Below are positions 28,700 through 37,051 of a stretch of 64,000 nt of DNA, piece after piece. A program made the translations under genes and the position numbers. Source of the stretch: Phycicoccus sp. HDW14 (GTDB lineage Bacteria > Actinomycetota > Actinomycetes > Actinomycetales > Dermatophilaceae); contig NZ_CP049935.1 in the NCBI RefSeq assembly GCF_011383005.1, forward strand, positions 310,001 to 374,000. The letters are read 5' to 3'. How positions within the stretch are numbered: the first letter of the stretch is position 1; each line of letters starts with the position of its first letter. Under the pieces are notes generated by a model, which worked only from the letters and a program-made list of their open reading frames with translations, searched no databases and was not told the origin of the DNA.

Positions 28700-29794
28700 A
28701 TGGCTGCGAGCACCCCCGCCCTCGACCTCTCCCTCGACGTCACCGCCCTGACCGCCGCGATCTGCGACGTCCCGTCGGTGAGCCTCGACGAGGCCGCCCT
28801 CGCCGACGCCGTCGAGGCCGCGGTGCGCGCCACGGGCCGCCTCGAGGTCACGCGCATCGGCCGGACCGTCGTCGCCAGAACCGACCTCGGCCGGGCCGAG
28901 CGGGTCGTCCTCGCCGGGCACCTCGACACCGTGCCGCTGACCACCGACCCCGAGAACCTGCCGACGCGCCGGGTCGAGGGCGCCGACGGCGAGGTGCTCT
29001 GGGGCCGGGGCACCGTCGACATGAAGGGCGGGGTGGCGGTGATGCTCCGGGTCCTCCACGAGCTCGCCGAGCCGAGCCGCGACGTCACCTACGTCTTCTA
29101 CGAGGGCGAGGAGATCGACTCGCAGTACAACGGCCTGCTCCACGTGCAGCAGCAGGCGCCGCACCTCATCGACGACGCCGACTTCGCGGTCCTCCTCGAG
29201 CCCACCGACGCCCGGGTCGAGGGCGGCTGCAAGGGGACGCTGCGCGCGGAGGTGTGGACCAAGGGCATCGCGGCCCACTCGGCGCGACCGTGGAAGGGGC
29301 ACAACGCGATCCACGACGCCGCCGAGGTGCTGGCCCGGCTCGTCGACTACCGCCCGCAGACCCGCGAGGTCGACGGGCTCGAGTTCGTCGAGGCGTTCAA
29401 CGCGGTCAAGGTGGAGGGCGGCATCGCGGGCAACGTCATCCCCGACCGCTGCGTCGTCACCGTCAACTACCGGTACGCGCCCTCGCTGTCGGAGGAGGAC
29501 GCCGACGCCCACGTGCGCGAGGTGTTCGCCGGCTTCGAGGTCGAGGTCGTCGACAACGCCGGCGGCGCCCGCCCGGGGCTGCACCTGCCGGCGGCTCGGG
29601 CCTTCGTCCAGGCCCTCGGCCTGCCCGTCGAGGCCAAGCAGGGCTGGACCGACGTCGCGCGCTTCTCGGCGATGGGCGTTCCGGCCGTCAACTTCGGCCC
29701 CGGCGACCCCAACCTCGCGCACATGGACGACGAGCAGTGCCCGGTGCGCCAGTACGTCGACTGCGAGGCCGCGCTGCTGCGCTGGCTCGGCTGA
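28700..29794 (+). CDS. dapE: Succinyl-diaminopimelate desuccinylase (DapE)
   Basis: A 364-residue M20 metallopeptidase-fold enzyme that hydrolyses N-succinyl-LL-DAP to LL-DAP. Metal-site motifs are H74 and D76 in LAGHLDTVP, the GTVDMKGG aspartate, the EGEEID glutamate pair, the LLEPTD carboxylate and the final histidine in NLAHMDDE. WTKGIAAHSARPWKGHNAIH is the dimerisation-domain signature. With dapC and dapD nearby, three consecutive steps of the succinylase branch cluster here. ATG 28700 is supported by its promoter spacing. Confidence 0.95.
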   Translation: MAASTPALDLSLDVTALTAAICDVPSVSLDEAALADAVEAAVRATGRLEVTRIGRTVVARTDLGRAERVVLAGHLDTVPLTTDPENLPTRRVEGADGEVLWGRGTVDMKGGVAVMLRVLHELAEPSRDVTYVFYEGEEIDSQYNGLLHVQQQAPHLIDDADFAVLLEPTDARVEGGCKGTLRAEVWTKGIAAHSARPWKGHNAIHDAAEVLARLVDYRPQTREVDGLEFVEAFNAVKVEGGIAGNVIPDRCVVTVNYRYAPSLSEEDADAHVREVFAGFEVEVVDNAGGARPGLHLPAARAFVQALGLPVEAKQGWTDVARFSAMGVPAVNFGPGDPNLAHMDDEQCPVRQYVDCEAALLRWLG

Positions 29795-29812
29795 CGCCGC
29801 GCACCGCGCGGC

Positions 29813-29818
29813 TAGGGT
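29813..29818 (+). promoter_or_regulatory. -10 element of the LOG gene (leaderless)
   Basis: TAGGGT ends seven bases before GTG 29826. The in-frame GTG at 29817 falls inside the box, so it cannot be the start of this transcript. Confidence 0.6.
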
Positions 29819-29825
29819 GACGACC

Positions 29826-30632
29826 GTGGAGACCCCGACGCCGCCCGAGCCGCCCGCACCGCGCCCCGGCGACCGCGACTACTTCCAGGGTCCGGTCGTC
29901 ATGCGCGGGTCGCAGGTGCCGCGCTCGACGACCGACCAGCGGCTGCTCGACTCCCGGGGCTCGACCGACTGGCTGCACGCCGACCCGTGGCGCGTCATGC
30001 GCATCACCTCCGAGTTCGTCAACGGCTTCGGGGCGCTCGCCGAGCTCGGCCCGGCGGTCAGCGTCTTCGGTTCGGCGCGCACCCGCCCCGACGCCCCCGA
30101 GTACCGGCTGGGCGAGCAGGTCGGCCGCGCACTGGTCGAGGCCGGCTACGCCGTCATCACCGGCGGCGGTCCCGGTGCGATGGCCGCGGCGAACAAGGGG
30201 GCGCGCGAGGCGGGCGGGGTCTCGGTCGGCCTCGGCATCGAGCTGCCGTTCGAGGCCGGCCTCAACCCGCACGTCGACCTCGGCGTCAACTTCCGCTACT
30301 TCTTCGCCCGCAAGACGATGTTCGTCAAGTACGCCTGCGGGTTCATCGTGCTGCCCGGTGGCTTCGGCACCCTCGACGAGCTCTTCGAGGCGGTGACCCT
30401 CGTCCAGACCCAGAAGGTCACGGGTTTCCCCATCGTGTTGCTCGGGACGGAGTACTGGGGCGGGCTGATCGGCTGGCTGCGCGACACCGCGGCCGCGTCC
30501 GGGACGATCAGCGAGAAGGACCTCGCGCTCCTCACCGTCACCGACGACGTCGACGAGGCGGTCCGCACGGTCGTCGAGGCCGACCGCAGCGCCGGCCGCG
30601 GGCTGTCCGCCCCGAGCACGCACGCGGAGTAG
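29826..30632 (+). CDS. TIGR00730/LOG family phosphoribohydrolase
   Basis: A 268-residue Rossmann-fold protein of the LOG family, which cleaves nucleoside 5'-monophosphates (cytokinin-type or AMP) to base and ribose 5-phosphate. The two signatures are present: GGGPGAMAAANKGA and PGGFGTLDELFE with the catalytic arginine region in ARKTMFVKY. GTG 29826 is preferred to GTG 29817 on promoter grounds; both agree with the family, which has a poorly conserved N-terminus. The position after dapE matches Rv1205 in M. tuberculosis. The natural substrate in this organism is not evident. Confidence 0.88.
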   Translation: METPTPPEPPAPRPGDRDYFQGPVVMRGSQVPRSTTDQRLLDSRGSTDWLHADPWRVMRITSEFVNGFGALAELGPAVSVFGSARTRPDAPEYRLGEQVGRALVEAGYAVITGGGPGAMAAANKGAREAGGVSVGLGIELPFEAGLNPHVDLGVNFRYFFARKTMFVKYACGFIVLPGGFGTLDELFEAVTLVQTQKVTGFPIVLLGTEYWGGLIGWLRDTAAASGTISEKDLALLTVTDDVDEAVRTVVEADRSAGRGLSAPSTHAE

Positions 30633-30648
30633 CCGCAGGGCCGGACCG

Positions 30649-30654
30649 TAGGAT
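30649..30654 (+). promoter_or_regulatory. -10 element of the first DivIVA-like gene (leaderless)
   Basis: TAGGAT ends six bases before GTG 30661. It probably drives the coupled run of genes from 30661 onward. Confidence 0.5.
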
Positions 30655-30660
30655 CGGGGG

Positions 30661-30945
30661 GTGGTCCCCGTGCTCCTCGTCCTCGTCGCCGTCGCGCTCG
30701 TCGCGACCGTCCTCGGGGTCGCGACCGGACGCCTGCGGGTCGACCCCCTCGCCGACGCGGTGACGACCACCCCCGACCACGGCCTGCCCGACGAGCCGGA
30801 GGCCGCCGACGTCGACACCGTCCGCTTCGACACCGCCGCGCGCGGCTACGCGATGGCCGACGTCGACGCCCACCTCGACGCCCTGCGCGAGACGCTCGCC
30901 GAGCGCGAGCGCGAGGCCGCCGCGCTGCGCGACCGGGAGGACTGA
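30661..30945 (+). CDS. Small membrane protein with DivIVA-type motif (copy 1)
   Basis: A 94-residue protein: one N-terminal membrane span (about 2-22), an acidic linker, then VRFDTAARGYAMADVDAHLDALRETLAERE. The F...RGY...DVDAHLD pattern is the DivIVA N-terminal signature (RGYdxxeVDxfLd), followed by a short coiled coil. Such proteins are thought to sit at the membrane and read curvature or the division site; here that role is inferred. Its stop overlaps the SRPBCC start by one base (TGATG). A second copy of the same plan lies at 31425. Confidence 0.75.
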   Translation: MVPVLLVLVAVALVATVLGVATGRLRVDPLADAVTTTPDHGLPDEPEAADVDTVRFDTAARGYAMADVDAHLDALRETLAEREREAAALRDRED

Positions 30946-31428
30946 TGGCCTTCACGGTCCGCCGCACGACGAGCCTGCCGCGGGAGCGGGCGTGGGAGGT
31001 CGTCACCGACCTGCCCGAGCACACGCGGCACGTGCCGCTCACCGACGTCGCCGTGCCGGAGGGGGCCTCGTGCTCGGGGCCGAGGTCAACGCGGTCACCC
31101 GACTCGGGCCGGTCGCCGGCGCCGACCGGATGCTCGTCACCGCCCTCGAGCCCGGCCGCCGCCTGCGGCTGGTCAAGACCGGGTGGTTCCTGCGCGGCTG
31201 GGCCGACATCACCGTCGACGAGGCGCCGGGCGCCGCGGGCCGGACCGAGGTCGTCTGGACCGAGGAGATCTGGCTGCCCGGGCTGCGCCGGCTCACCCGC
31301 CCGCTCGGCGACCGGCTCGGACCGCTGCTCTTCGGCCGGGTCGTCGAGGGCCTCGTCGCCGGGGCCGAGGCGCGCGCGGCCACCGACGCGCGGGCGGCCA
31401 CCGACCCTCCCGCCGGGGGTCGTCGTGA
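30945..31428 (+). pseudogene. SRPBCC family protein (two frameshifts as read; probably intact)
   Basis: About 161 residues when repaired. It starts MAFTVRRTTSLPRERAWEVV, typical of polyketide-cyclase/START-like SRPBCC lipid-binding proteins, and continues GAEVNAVTRLGPVAGADRML and FLRGWADITVDEAP. The frame breaks at G runs 31061-31065 and 31415-31419. One added G at the first gives PEGGLVLGAEV; one at the second gives an ending AGGSS and TGA at 31426-31428, which would overlap the next GTG (GTGA). That restored coupling supports base-calling error. The ligand is unknown. It is sandwiched between two DivIVA-like genes. Confidence 0.7.
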
Positions 31429-31817
31429 CCTGGTCGGTGCTCGCCGCGCTCGTCGGGGTGGGTGCGGTCGTCGCCGGCGCCTGGTGGCTGGGCCGCGACC
31501 GCCCGGGCGCCGCACCCGTCCCGGACGCCGTGGGCGTCGCCGACCCCACCTACCGGCTGACCTTCCGCGGGTACCGGATGGACCAGGTCGACGAGGTCGT
31601 CGACCGGCTCGAGGCGCGGATCGCCTCGCGGGAGAACGAGATCGCCCGGCTCAAGGGGCTCGACGTCATGGCACCCGATGCCGCCGCAGCCGGCACCACC
31701 ACACCCTTCGCACCCCCGGACCGCCCCCCGGCCACCGCCGACCCGGAGGACGACCCGCCCCCCGACCCCGTCCGGCAGCCGGGCGTGACCCCGTTGCCGG
31801 ACGCCCCGCGCCGCTGA
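31425..31817 (+). CDS. Small membrane protein with DivIVA-type motif (copy 2)
   Basis: A 130-residue protein with the same plan as the 30661 gene: N-terminal span (SVLAALVGVGAVVAGAWWL), linker, then YRLTFRGYRMDQVDEVVDRL and a coiled coil (EARIASRENEIARLKGL), with a Pro/Ala-rich tail. The RGYRMDQVDEVVDRLE block is a good DivIVA-domain signature. GTG 31425 is the first start in the frame that keeps the span complete and would overlap the repaired SRPBCC stop. Its own TGA (31815-31817) overlaps the reading frame of the next gene. Confidence 0.72.
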   Translation: MTWSVLAALVGVGAVVAGAWWLGRDRPGAAPVPDAVGVADPTYRLTFRGYRMDQVDEVVDRLEARIASRENEIARLKGLDVMAPDAAAAGTTTPFAPPDRPPATADPEDDPPPDPVRQPGVTPLPDAPRR

Positions 31818-33534
31818 CCCGCTGGGACCTCCTCGCCCCGCTGGCCTACCTCGCCGTCGCCGCGTACGTGACGATGCACCTCCTCGGGCGGTCCGCTCGG
31901 GCTACCTCTCCCAGGGCGTGCAGGACCAGCAGGCCTTCGAGTGGTACCTCGGAGCCACGGCGCACAACCTCTCGACGTTCTCGAACCCGCTGTCCAGCGA
32001 CCTCCAGAACTTCCCCGCCGGGGTCAACCTCATGGCCAACGCGGCGGTGCTCGGCCTCGGGGTGCCGCTGACGCCCCTGACCCTCCTCGCCGGGCCCCAC
32101 GTCACCTTCGTCCTCCTCGAGCTGCTCGGCCTGGCCCTCACCGCGACCGGCTGGTACTGGATGACCCGGCGCTGGCTGCCGGTGCACCCCGTCGCGGCCC
32201 TCCTCGCCGGGGCGCTCGCGGGCTTCGGGCCCGGGATGGTCAGCCACGCCAACGGGCACCCGAACTTCGTCGTCCAGGCGCTCGTGCCCGTCATCCTCGA
32301 CCGGCTGCTGCGCGTGCTCGCCGGCCGGCGCCCGGTGCGTGACGGCGTCGTGCTCGGCCTGCTCACCGCCTGGCAGGTGCTCATCGGCGAGGAGGTGCTG
32401 CTGCTCACCGCCATCGGGGTCCTCGTCGCGGCGGCCGTGTGGCTCGCGCACCGCCGGCCGCCCTGGCGCCCCGTGCTCACCGGCCTCGGCCTCGGCGCCC
32501 TCGTCACCCTGGTGCTCGTCGCCGTCCCGCTGTGGTGGCAGTTCCGCGGGCCGCAGTCCTACGCCTCGATCTGGCACCCACCGGCCGGCAACGACCTCGC
32601 CCAGCTGTGGGGCCGGGCCACCCGCACCGTCGGGGCCGACCCGTGGGCCTCGGCCGCGGTGTCGATGAACCGCACCGAGGAGAACTCGTTCTTCGGGGTG
32701 CCGCTGCTCGTCGCGGCCGCCGCGACCGTGGTCCTCCTGTGGCGCAGCGTCCTCGTCCGGGTGCTCGCCGCCGTCGTGCTCGTCTCCTGCTGGCTCTCGC
32801 TCGGTGAGGAGCTGACCCTCCACGGCACCCCGCTCGGCATCCCCGGCCCGTGGGCGCTGCTCGAGCACGTGCCGGTCGTCGAGAACGTCCTGCCGACCCG
32901 GTTCACCCTCGTCGCGCTCCCGGCCCTGGCCCTCCTGCTCGCGCTGGGTGCGGAGGGTCTGCGGCGGGCCGTCGAGCGCTACGTCGGGACGCCCGGCCCC
33001 GGCCTGGCGCTCGCCACGGTGACGGCCGTGCTCGTGCTGCTGCCCGTCGTGCCGACCCCGCTCGTCGTCGACCCGCGCCCGGTCGTCCCGGCCTTCTTCA
33101 CCGAGGGGCGGTGGCGCGACCACGTCGACGAGGGCGGCTCGGTGCTGGCCGCGCCGCCCCCCAACGTCGCCGACGCGCGCGCCCTGGAGTGGCAGGCCGC
33201 GGCGCGCTGGGGCTTCCCCGTCGTCGCCGGCTACTTCGTCGGACCCGACGGCACCGAGGAGCGCGGGGGGCAGTACGGTGCGACACCGACGGGCCTGACG
33301 ACGTGGCTCGCCGAGGTCGCCCAGGCAGGCACCGAGGTCCCCGTGGGCCCCTCGGAACGGGCAGGCTTCGTGGAGGACCTCCGGGCCGGGCGGGTCGACG
33401 CCGTGGTCCTGCCGGAGGACCGACCGGCCGCAGCGGCGCTGCGCGACTCGATCACCTCGGTGTTCGGCGCGCCACGACGGCTCGGCGGGGTGTACCTGTG
33501 GGACGTGAGGGAGCTGACCGATGGCCAGGGCTGA
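31814..33534 (+). pseudogene. Polytopic membrane protein, glycosyltransferase-like (frameshifted as read; start unresolved)
   Basis: About 570 residues when repaired, with roughly ten to eleven spans and a C-terminal soluble tail. The first span (LLAPLAYLAVAAYVTMHLL) and the main part (QDQQAFEWYLGATAHN onward) are in different frames; one extra G in the run 31886-31888 joins them as LLGAVRSGYLSQGVQDQQ. The motif FEWYLGATAHNLSTFSNPL and the two Pro-rich luminal loops resemble GT-C-type integral glycosyltransferases. No ATG/GTG/TTG is seen at the head of span 1; only CTG at 31814 overlaps the preceding stop, so the start is open. It overlaps the next gene by 14 bases. Confidence 0.6.
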
Positions 33535-34849
33535 GGTGGCGCCGGCGCCGGAGCCGGTGACCGGCGAGCAGCCGGTGCGCGGCTCGGTGCTGCGCCGGCT
33601 GTTCAGCAGCGAGGGCCGCCACGAGCTCGCCGGGCGCGCGCTGGCCCGGCCCATCCTCACGGTCCTGACCGTCTACGCGCTCTCCCGCGTCGTCTCGCTG
33701 GTCGCCCTGTGGGTCGCGGCGACGTGGTTCCAGAACCCCGCCGGCGTCGGGCACGCCGACCCGACCGTCGGCGACCTCATCGGCCTCTGGGACGGCGTCT
33801 GGTACCGGCGGATCGTCGAGGACGGCTACCCCGTGCCGCTGCCGGTCGACGCCGACACCGGGTTCTACACCTACAGCGCCTGGGCGTTCTACCCGCTGTA
33901 CCCGTACCTCGTGAAGGCCGTCATGGTCACCGGGCTGTCCTTCGAGGTCGCGGGGGCGGTGCTCAACCTCGTCCTCGGCGCGGTGGCGGCGGTGCTCGTC
34001 AACGCCCTGTTCCGCAGCACCTACCACGCCGCCCGCCAGCCGCAGCGTGAGCGGCTGGCCCTCGTCGCCGCCTGCCTGTGGTGCCTCTACCCGACGACGT
34101 CGGTGATGCTCAAGCCCTACACCGAGGCCCTCGCCGTCGCGCTCGTCGCGGGCGCCCTGCTCCTGCTCGTCCGGCGCCAGTACCTCCTCGTGGCCGCCGT
34201 CGCGCTGCCGCTCGGGCTGACCCGCGGTGTCGCGCCGGCGCTCGGCATCGCGGCCCTCATCCACCTCGTCGTCCGCTGGCGCGAGGAGCGGGCCGCCGGG
34301 CTGAGGCCGCTCGCCGGGCAGCGCGCCGCGGTCGTGACGATGCTCGCCGCCCTCGGGGTCAGCGGCATCGCCTGGCCGGTCATCGCGGGCATCGCCACCG
34401 GGGTCCCGACGGCGTTCTTCGACGTCCAGGCCGCCTGGGGCCAGAAGCCCGCCGACGGCCCGTTCGTCCTCTGGTTCGCCTGGGCCTGGGACTCCAAGGG
34501 CGTCCTCGGGGTGTGCGTCCTCGTCGCGCTCGTGGCCACCTACGTCGCCCTCGTCCTCGGCCGGCACGGCCGGTGGATGAGCGTCGAGGTGCGGGCCTGG
34601 GCGCTGGCCTACCCCCTCTACCTCTTCGCGGTGGTCCGCCCGATCACCTCGATGTGGCGCTTCCTGCTGCTCGACATGCCGCTGGCCGCGCTCCTCGCGT
34701 CGGTCGCGATGCGCACCGCGAACGGCCAGCAGGTCGTGGCGCACTGGAAGCGGCGGGTCGCCGTGGTGGCCCTCGTGCTCGTCGGCGGGATCCTCTGGTG
34801 GACGTGCAGCCTGCTCACGTACACCCCGTGGGGCTCGTTCCCGCCGTGA
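33521..34849 (+). CDS. Polytopic membrane protein, GT-C / PIG-V-like mannosyltransferase
   Basis: A 442-residue integral membrane protein with about ten spans. LWDGVWYRRIVEDGYP near the first external loop is the GT-C motif (WD.xWYxxIa.xGY) seen in PIG-V and related polyprenyl-phosphate-mannose transferases. Later landmarks are SAWAFYPLYPYLVK, WCLYPTTSVMLKPYTEAL and RPITSMWRFLLLDMPL. Together with the preceding membrane protein it probably adds sugars to a lipid or surface glycan, which is inferred. The start lies inside the end of the previous gene, so translation is coupled. Confidence 0.72.
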   Translation: MARAEVAPAPEPVTGEQPVRGSVLRRLFSSEGRHELAGRALARPILTVLTVYALSRVVSLVALWVAATWFQNPAGVGHADPTVGDLIGLWDGVWYRRIVEDGYPVPLPVDADTGFYTYSAWAFYPLYPYLVKAVMVTGLSFEVAGAVLNLVLGAVAAVLVNALFRSTYHAARQPQRERLALVAACLWCLYPTTSVMLKPYTEALAVALVAGALLLLVRRQYLLVAAVALPLGLTRGVAPALGIAALIHLVVRWREERAAGLRPLAGQRAAVVTMLAALGVSGIAWPVIAGIATGVPTAFFDVQAAWGQKPADGPFVLWFAWAWDSKGVLGVCVLVALVATYVALVLGRHGRWMSVEVRAWALAYPLYLFAVVRPITSMWRFLLLDMPLAALLASVAMRTANGQQVVAHWKRRVAVVALVLVGGILWWTCSLLTYTPWGSFPP

Positions 34850-34888
34850 TTCGTGCGCTGCGGATTTCGTGAGGTCGGAGGCCTACGC

Positions 34889-34894
34889 GATAAT
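34889..34894 (+). promoter_or_regulatory. -10 element of the DUF3117 gene
   Basis: GATAAT is an unusually AT-rich hexamer for this DNA and lies 81 bases before the DUF3117 ATG, giving a leader of about 75 bases that contains the palindrome at 34909. Confidence 0.45.
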
Positions 34895-34908
34895 GGGTTC
34901 CTCCGTCC

Positions 34909-34930
34909 GGCGGTCCGGCGCCGGACCGCC
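34909..34930. promoter_or_regulatory. Perfect 22-bp palindrome in the DUF3117 leader
   Basis: The half-site GGCGGTCCGGC is followed directly by its exact inverted copy. It starts 15 bases after the GATAAT box, in the transcribed leader about 45 bases before the start codon. It could be a repressor operator or an mRNA hairpin. Confidence 0.55.
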
Positions 34931-34975
34931 ACGCGGCGCGATCTCCGCTGCCGCGCAGAAGAAGGGAAACACGCC

Positions 34976-35149
34976 ATGGCGGCAATGAAGCCGAGGACGG
35001 GCGACGGCCCGCTCGAGGTCACCAAGGAGGGCCGCGGCATCGTGCTGCGCATGCCGCTCGAGGGTGGTGGCCGGCTCGTGGTCGAGATGACCCCGGACGA
35101 GGTCCGTGCGCTCGGCGAGGCCATCGACAACTGCGAGGGCCTGAACTGA
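34976..35149 (+). CDS. DUF3117 domain-containing protein
   Basis: A 57-residue protein that is almost entirely the DUF3117 domain: MAAMKPRTGDGPLEVTKEGR, then PLEGGGRLVVEMTPDEV and ALGEAIDNCEG. The family is nearly universal in actinobacteria, of constant length and unknown function; the M. tuberculosis member is Rv1211. ATG 34976 has an AAGAAGGG ribosome site and matches the family start, so the longer upstream reading from 34853 is rejected. It is a discrete unit with its own promoter, leader palindrome and strong terminator. Confidence 0.9.
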   Translation: MAAMKPRTGDGPLEVTKEGRGIVLRMPLEGGGRLVVEMTPDEVRALGEAIDNCEGLN

Positions 35150-35166
35150 CCCGCTCCTGAGCCGTT

Positions 35167-35206
35167 CGACGGGGCCCCCGACCAGCACCGGTCGGGGGCC
35201 CCGTCG
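35167..35206 (+). terminator. Terminator of the DUF3117 gene
   Basis: A perfect 17-bp GC-rich stem (35167-35183 with 35190-35206; outer half CGACGGGGCCCCC) with a six-base loop starts 18 bases after the stop. No T-tract follows, as usual in high-GC actinobacteria. Confidence 0.8.
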
Positions 35207-35265
35207 CGTCCGTCCCGGGCCGGGACGAGTCGTGAGACGCGGTGGCGAGGCCCCGGCCCGCCACC

Positions 35266-35271
35266 TAGCGT
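35266..35271 (+). promoter_or_regulatory. -10 element of the 35279 gene (leaderless)
   Basis: TAGCGT ends seven bases before ATG 35279, which supports that start although the frame breaks shortly after it. Confidence 0.5.
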
Positions 35272-35278
35272 CGGGGCC

Positions 35279-35634
35279 ATGAACGCTGGCTACGGACTGA
35301 CGGTGCGGTGGTCGCTCGAGGACGCCCCGCGGGGGCCGCCGACGACCTGCGCGAGTACGTCGTCGGCACCTCCATCGCCCGCTTCATGTTCCTCGACGGC
35401 CTGGCCTTCAAGGTGTGGCGGATGCGCGAGGGGGAGTGGTTCGAGGGCACCTACGTCTTCGACAGCGAGCAGGAGCGCCAGCACTTCCGCGAGGGCTTCG
35501 AGCCCGGCGCGGCGACCGCCCCGGGCAGCGCGATCATCGGATCGGGACCCGTGCTCCTCGAGGAGTGGGAGGTCGTCGCCATCGCCGAGGGCCCGGCCGG
35601 CTTCCGGCGCGGCGCCGGCCCGTCGGTCAGCTGA
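35279..35634 (+). pseudogene. Small conserved protein, possible ABM/YdhR-like fold (frameshifted as read)
   Basis: About 118 residues when repaired. The start [17 protein letters not shown] is in one frame and the rest ([20 protein letters not shown], then [18 protein letters not shown]) in another. One extra C in the run 35325-35328 joins them as [15 protein letters not shown]. The compact alternating pattern with a central W/F-rich strand resembles dimeric alpha-beta barrel proteins such as YdhR mono-oxygenase-like domains, but the assignment is weak. It is monocistronic and convergent with the O-methyltransferase gene. Confidence 0.55.
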
Positions 35635-35671
35635 GCGACCCGCGGGCGGACGCTCGCGCCCGCCTCGAGCC

Positions 35672-36307
35672 CTAGCGCCGGACGGCCACGAGCACGCCGT
35701 CGCTCACGGGCAGCAGCGCCGTGACGAGGTCGTCGTGGTCGCGCAGGGCCTTGCCGAGGTCACGCAGCGTCGAGGTCGTCTCGTCACGGGCCGCGGGGTC
35801 GGCGACCCGGTCGTGCCAGAGCATGTTGTCGACGACGAGCACGCCCCCGGGCCGCAGCAGCCGCACGGCGTGCTCGACGTACGTGGGGTAGGTGTCCTTG
35901 TCGGCGTCGACGTGGACCATGTCGTAGCCGCCGTCGGCCATCCGCGGCAGGACCTCGGCGGCCGCACCGGTGATGACGCGGGTGCGCTGGTGCGGGTAGC
36001 CGGCCTCGGTGTAGGCCTGCTTGGCGAGGCGCTGGTGCTCGGCCGAGACGTCGATGGTGGTCAGCACGCCGTCGTCGGGCATCCCCGCGAGCAGCCAGAG
36101 CCCCGACGTGCCGGCGCCCGTGCCCACCTCGAGCACGTGGCGGGCGCCCACGGTGGCGGCGAGCAGGCGCAGCACCGCGCCGGCACCGGTGCCGACGGGG
36201 GAGGCCGCGCCGAGCTCGACCCCCCGGCGGCGGGCGGCCTCGTGGACCTCCGGCTCGGGGACGAACTCCTCGGCGTAGGACCAGCTGGCCGGCTTCAGTC
36301 CACTCAT
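35672..36307 (-). CDS. Class I SAM-dependent O-methyltransferase
   Basis: A 211-residue methyltransferase of the catechol/caffeoyl-CoA O-methyltransferase family. The SAM motif is [18 protein letters not shown]; the metal-site aspartates lie in [20 protein letters not shown] and [15 protein letters not shown]. Its divergent position in front of sigE matches Rv1220c in M. tuberculosis. A TAGGGT box seven bases before ATG 36307 indicates a leaderless transcript. Methyl acceptor unknown. Confidence 0.9.
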   Translation of the reverse strand: MSGLKPASWSYAEEFVPEPEVHEAARRRGVELGAASPVGTGAGAVLRLLAATVGARHVLEVGTGAGTSGLWLLAGMPDDGVLTTIDVSAEHQRLAKQAYTEAGYPHQRTRVITGAAAEVLPRMADGGYDMVHVDADKDTYPTYVEHAVRLLRPGGVLVVDNMLWHDRVADPAARDETTSTLRDLGKALRDHDDLVTALLPVSDGVLVAVRR

Positions 36308-36314
36308 GGCGGCA

Positions 36315-36320
36315 ACCCTA
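36315..36320 (-). promoter_or_regulatory. -10 element of the O-methyltransferase gene (leaderless)
   Basis: TAGGGT on the minus strand ends seven bases before ATG 36307. Confidence 0.6.
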
Positions 36321-36376
36321 GTGCGCTCGGAGGGGGTCGGCGCGACGGCGATTCCCAGCCGGCGTTCAGGGTTCCC

Positions 36377-36405
36377 GGGAACAATTCACGGCCACGACGC
36401 GTATC
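36377..36405 (+). promoter_or_regulatory. ECF-type (SigE-like) promoter of sigE
   Basis: GGGAAC (36377-36382), 17 bases, then CGTATC (36400-36405) matches the GGAAC / CGT layout of extracytoplasmic-function sigma promoters. It predicts a transcript start near 36411-36413 and autoregulation of sigE. It also rules out ATG 36407 as the start codon. Confidence 0.6.
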
Positions 36406-36442
36406 GATGGGTGACATGAGCAGCCTGGTGAGGGACGAGCCG

Positions 36443-37051
36443 ATGACGACGCAGCAGGACGCCGCCCCGGCGTGGGTCCCGCCGTCCTGGGAAGAGGTCG
36501 TCGAGCAGCACTCGGCGCGGGTCTACCGGCTGGCGTACCGCCTGACCGGCAACGTCCACGACGCCGAGGACCTCACGCAGGACGTGTTCGTCCGGGTCTT
36601 CCGGTCGCTGCACACCTACCAGCCCGGCACCTTCGAGGGCTGGCTGCACCGCATCACGACCAATGTCTTCCTCGACAAGATGCGCCGCAAGCAGCGGATC
36701 CGCTTCGACGCCCTGTCGGACGAGTCCGCGGCCCGGCTGCCCAGCCGCGGTCCGGGTCCGGAGCAGTCCTTCGAGGACACCCACCTCGACGACGACGTCC
36801 AGCGCGCGCTCGACGCCCTCTCCCCGGACTTCCGCGCCGCCGTCGTCCTCTGCGACATCGAGGGGCTCTCCTACGAGGAGGTCGCGGCGACCCTCGGCAT
36901 CAAGCTGGGCACCGTGCGCTCGCGCATCCACCGCGGCCGGTCCCAGCTGCGTGAGGCCCTCGCCCACCGCGCCCCGACGCCGCGCCCCGAGGTCACCGTC
37001 GCGCCGCGCCGCGGACCCATCGTCCGCCGGCCCGCCGCGGGAGCGGTATGA
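36443..37051 (+). CDS. sigE: ECF RNA polymerase sigma factor SigE
   Basis: A 202-residue sigma-70 family ECF factor that directs RNA polymerase to envelope-stress promoters. Region 2 runs from [20 protein letters not shown] through [17 protein letters not shown] and [17 protein letters not shown]; region 4 has [22 protein letters not shown] and an HTH in [20 protein letters not shown]. Earlier ATGs at 36407 and 36416 lie in or just after the predicted promoter; ATG 36443 has AGGGA seven bases upstream, so it is preferred. Its stop overlaps the anti-sigma ATG. Gene order with rseA, htrA and tatB matches Rv1221-Rv1224. Confidence 0.93.
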   Translation: MTTQQDAAPAWVPPSWEEVVEQHSARVYRLAYRLTGNVHDAEDLTQDVFVRVFRSLHTYQPGTFEGWLHRITTNVFLDKMRRKQRIRFDALSDESAARLPSRGPGPEQSFEDTHLDDDVQRALDALSPDFRAAVVLCDIEGLSYEEVAATLGIKLGTVRSRIHRGRSQLREALAHRAPTPRPEVTVAPRRGPIVRRPAAGAV

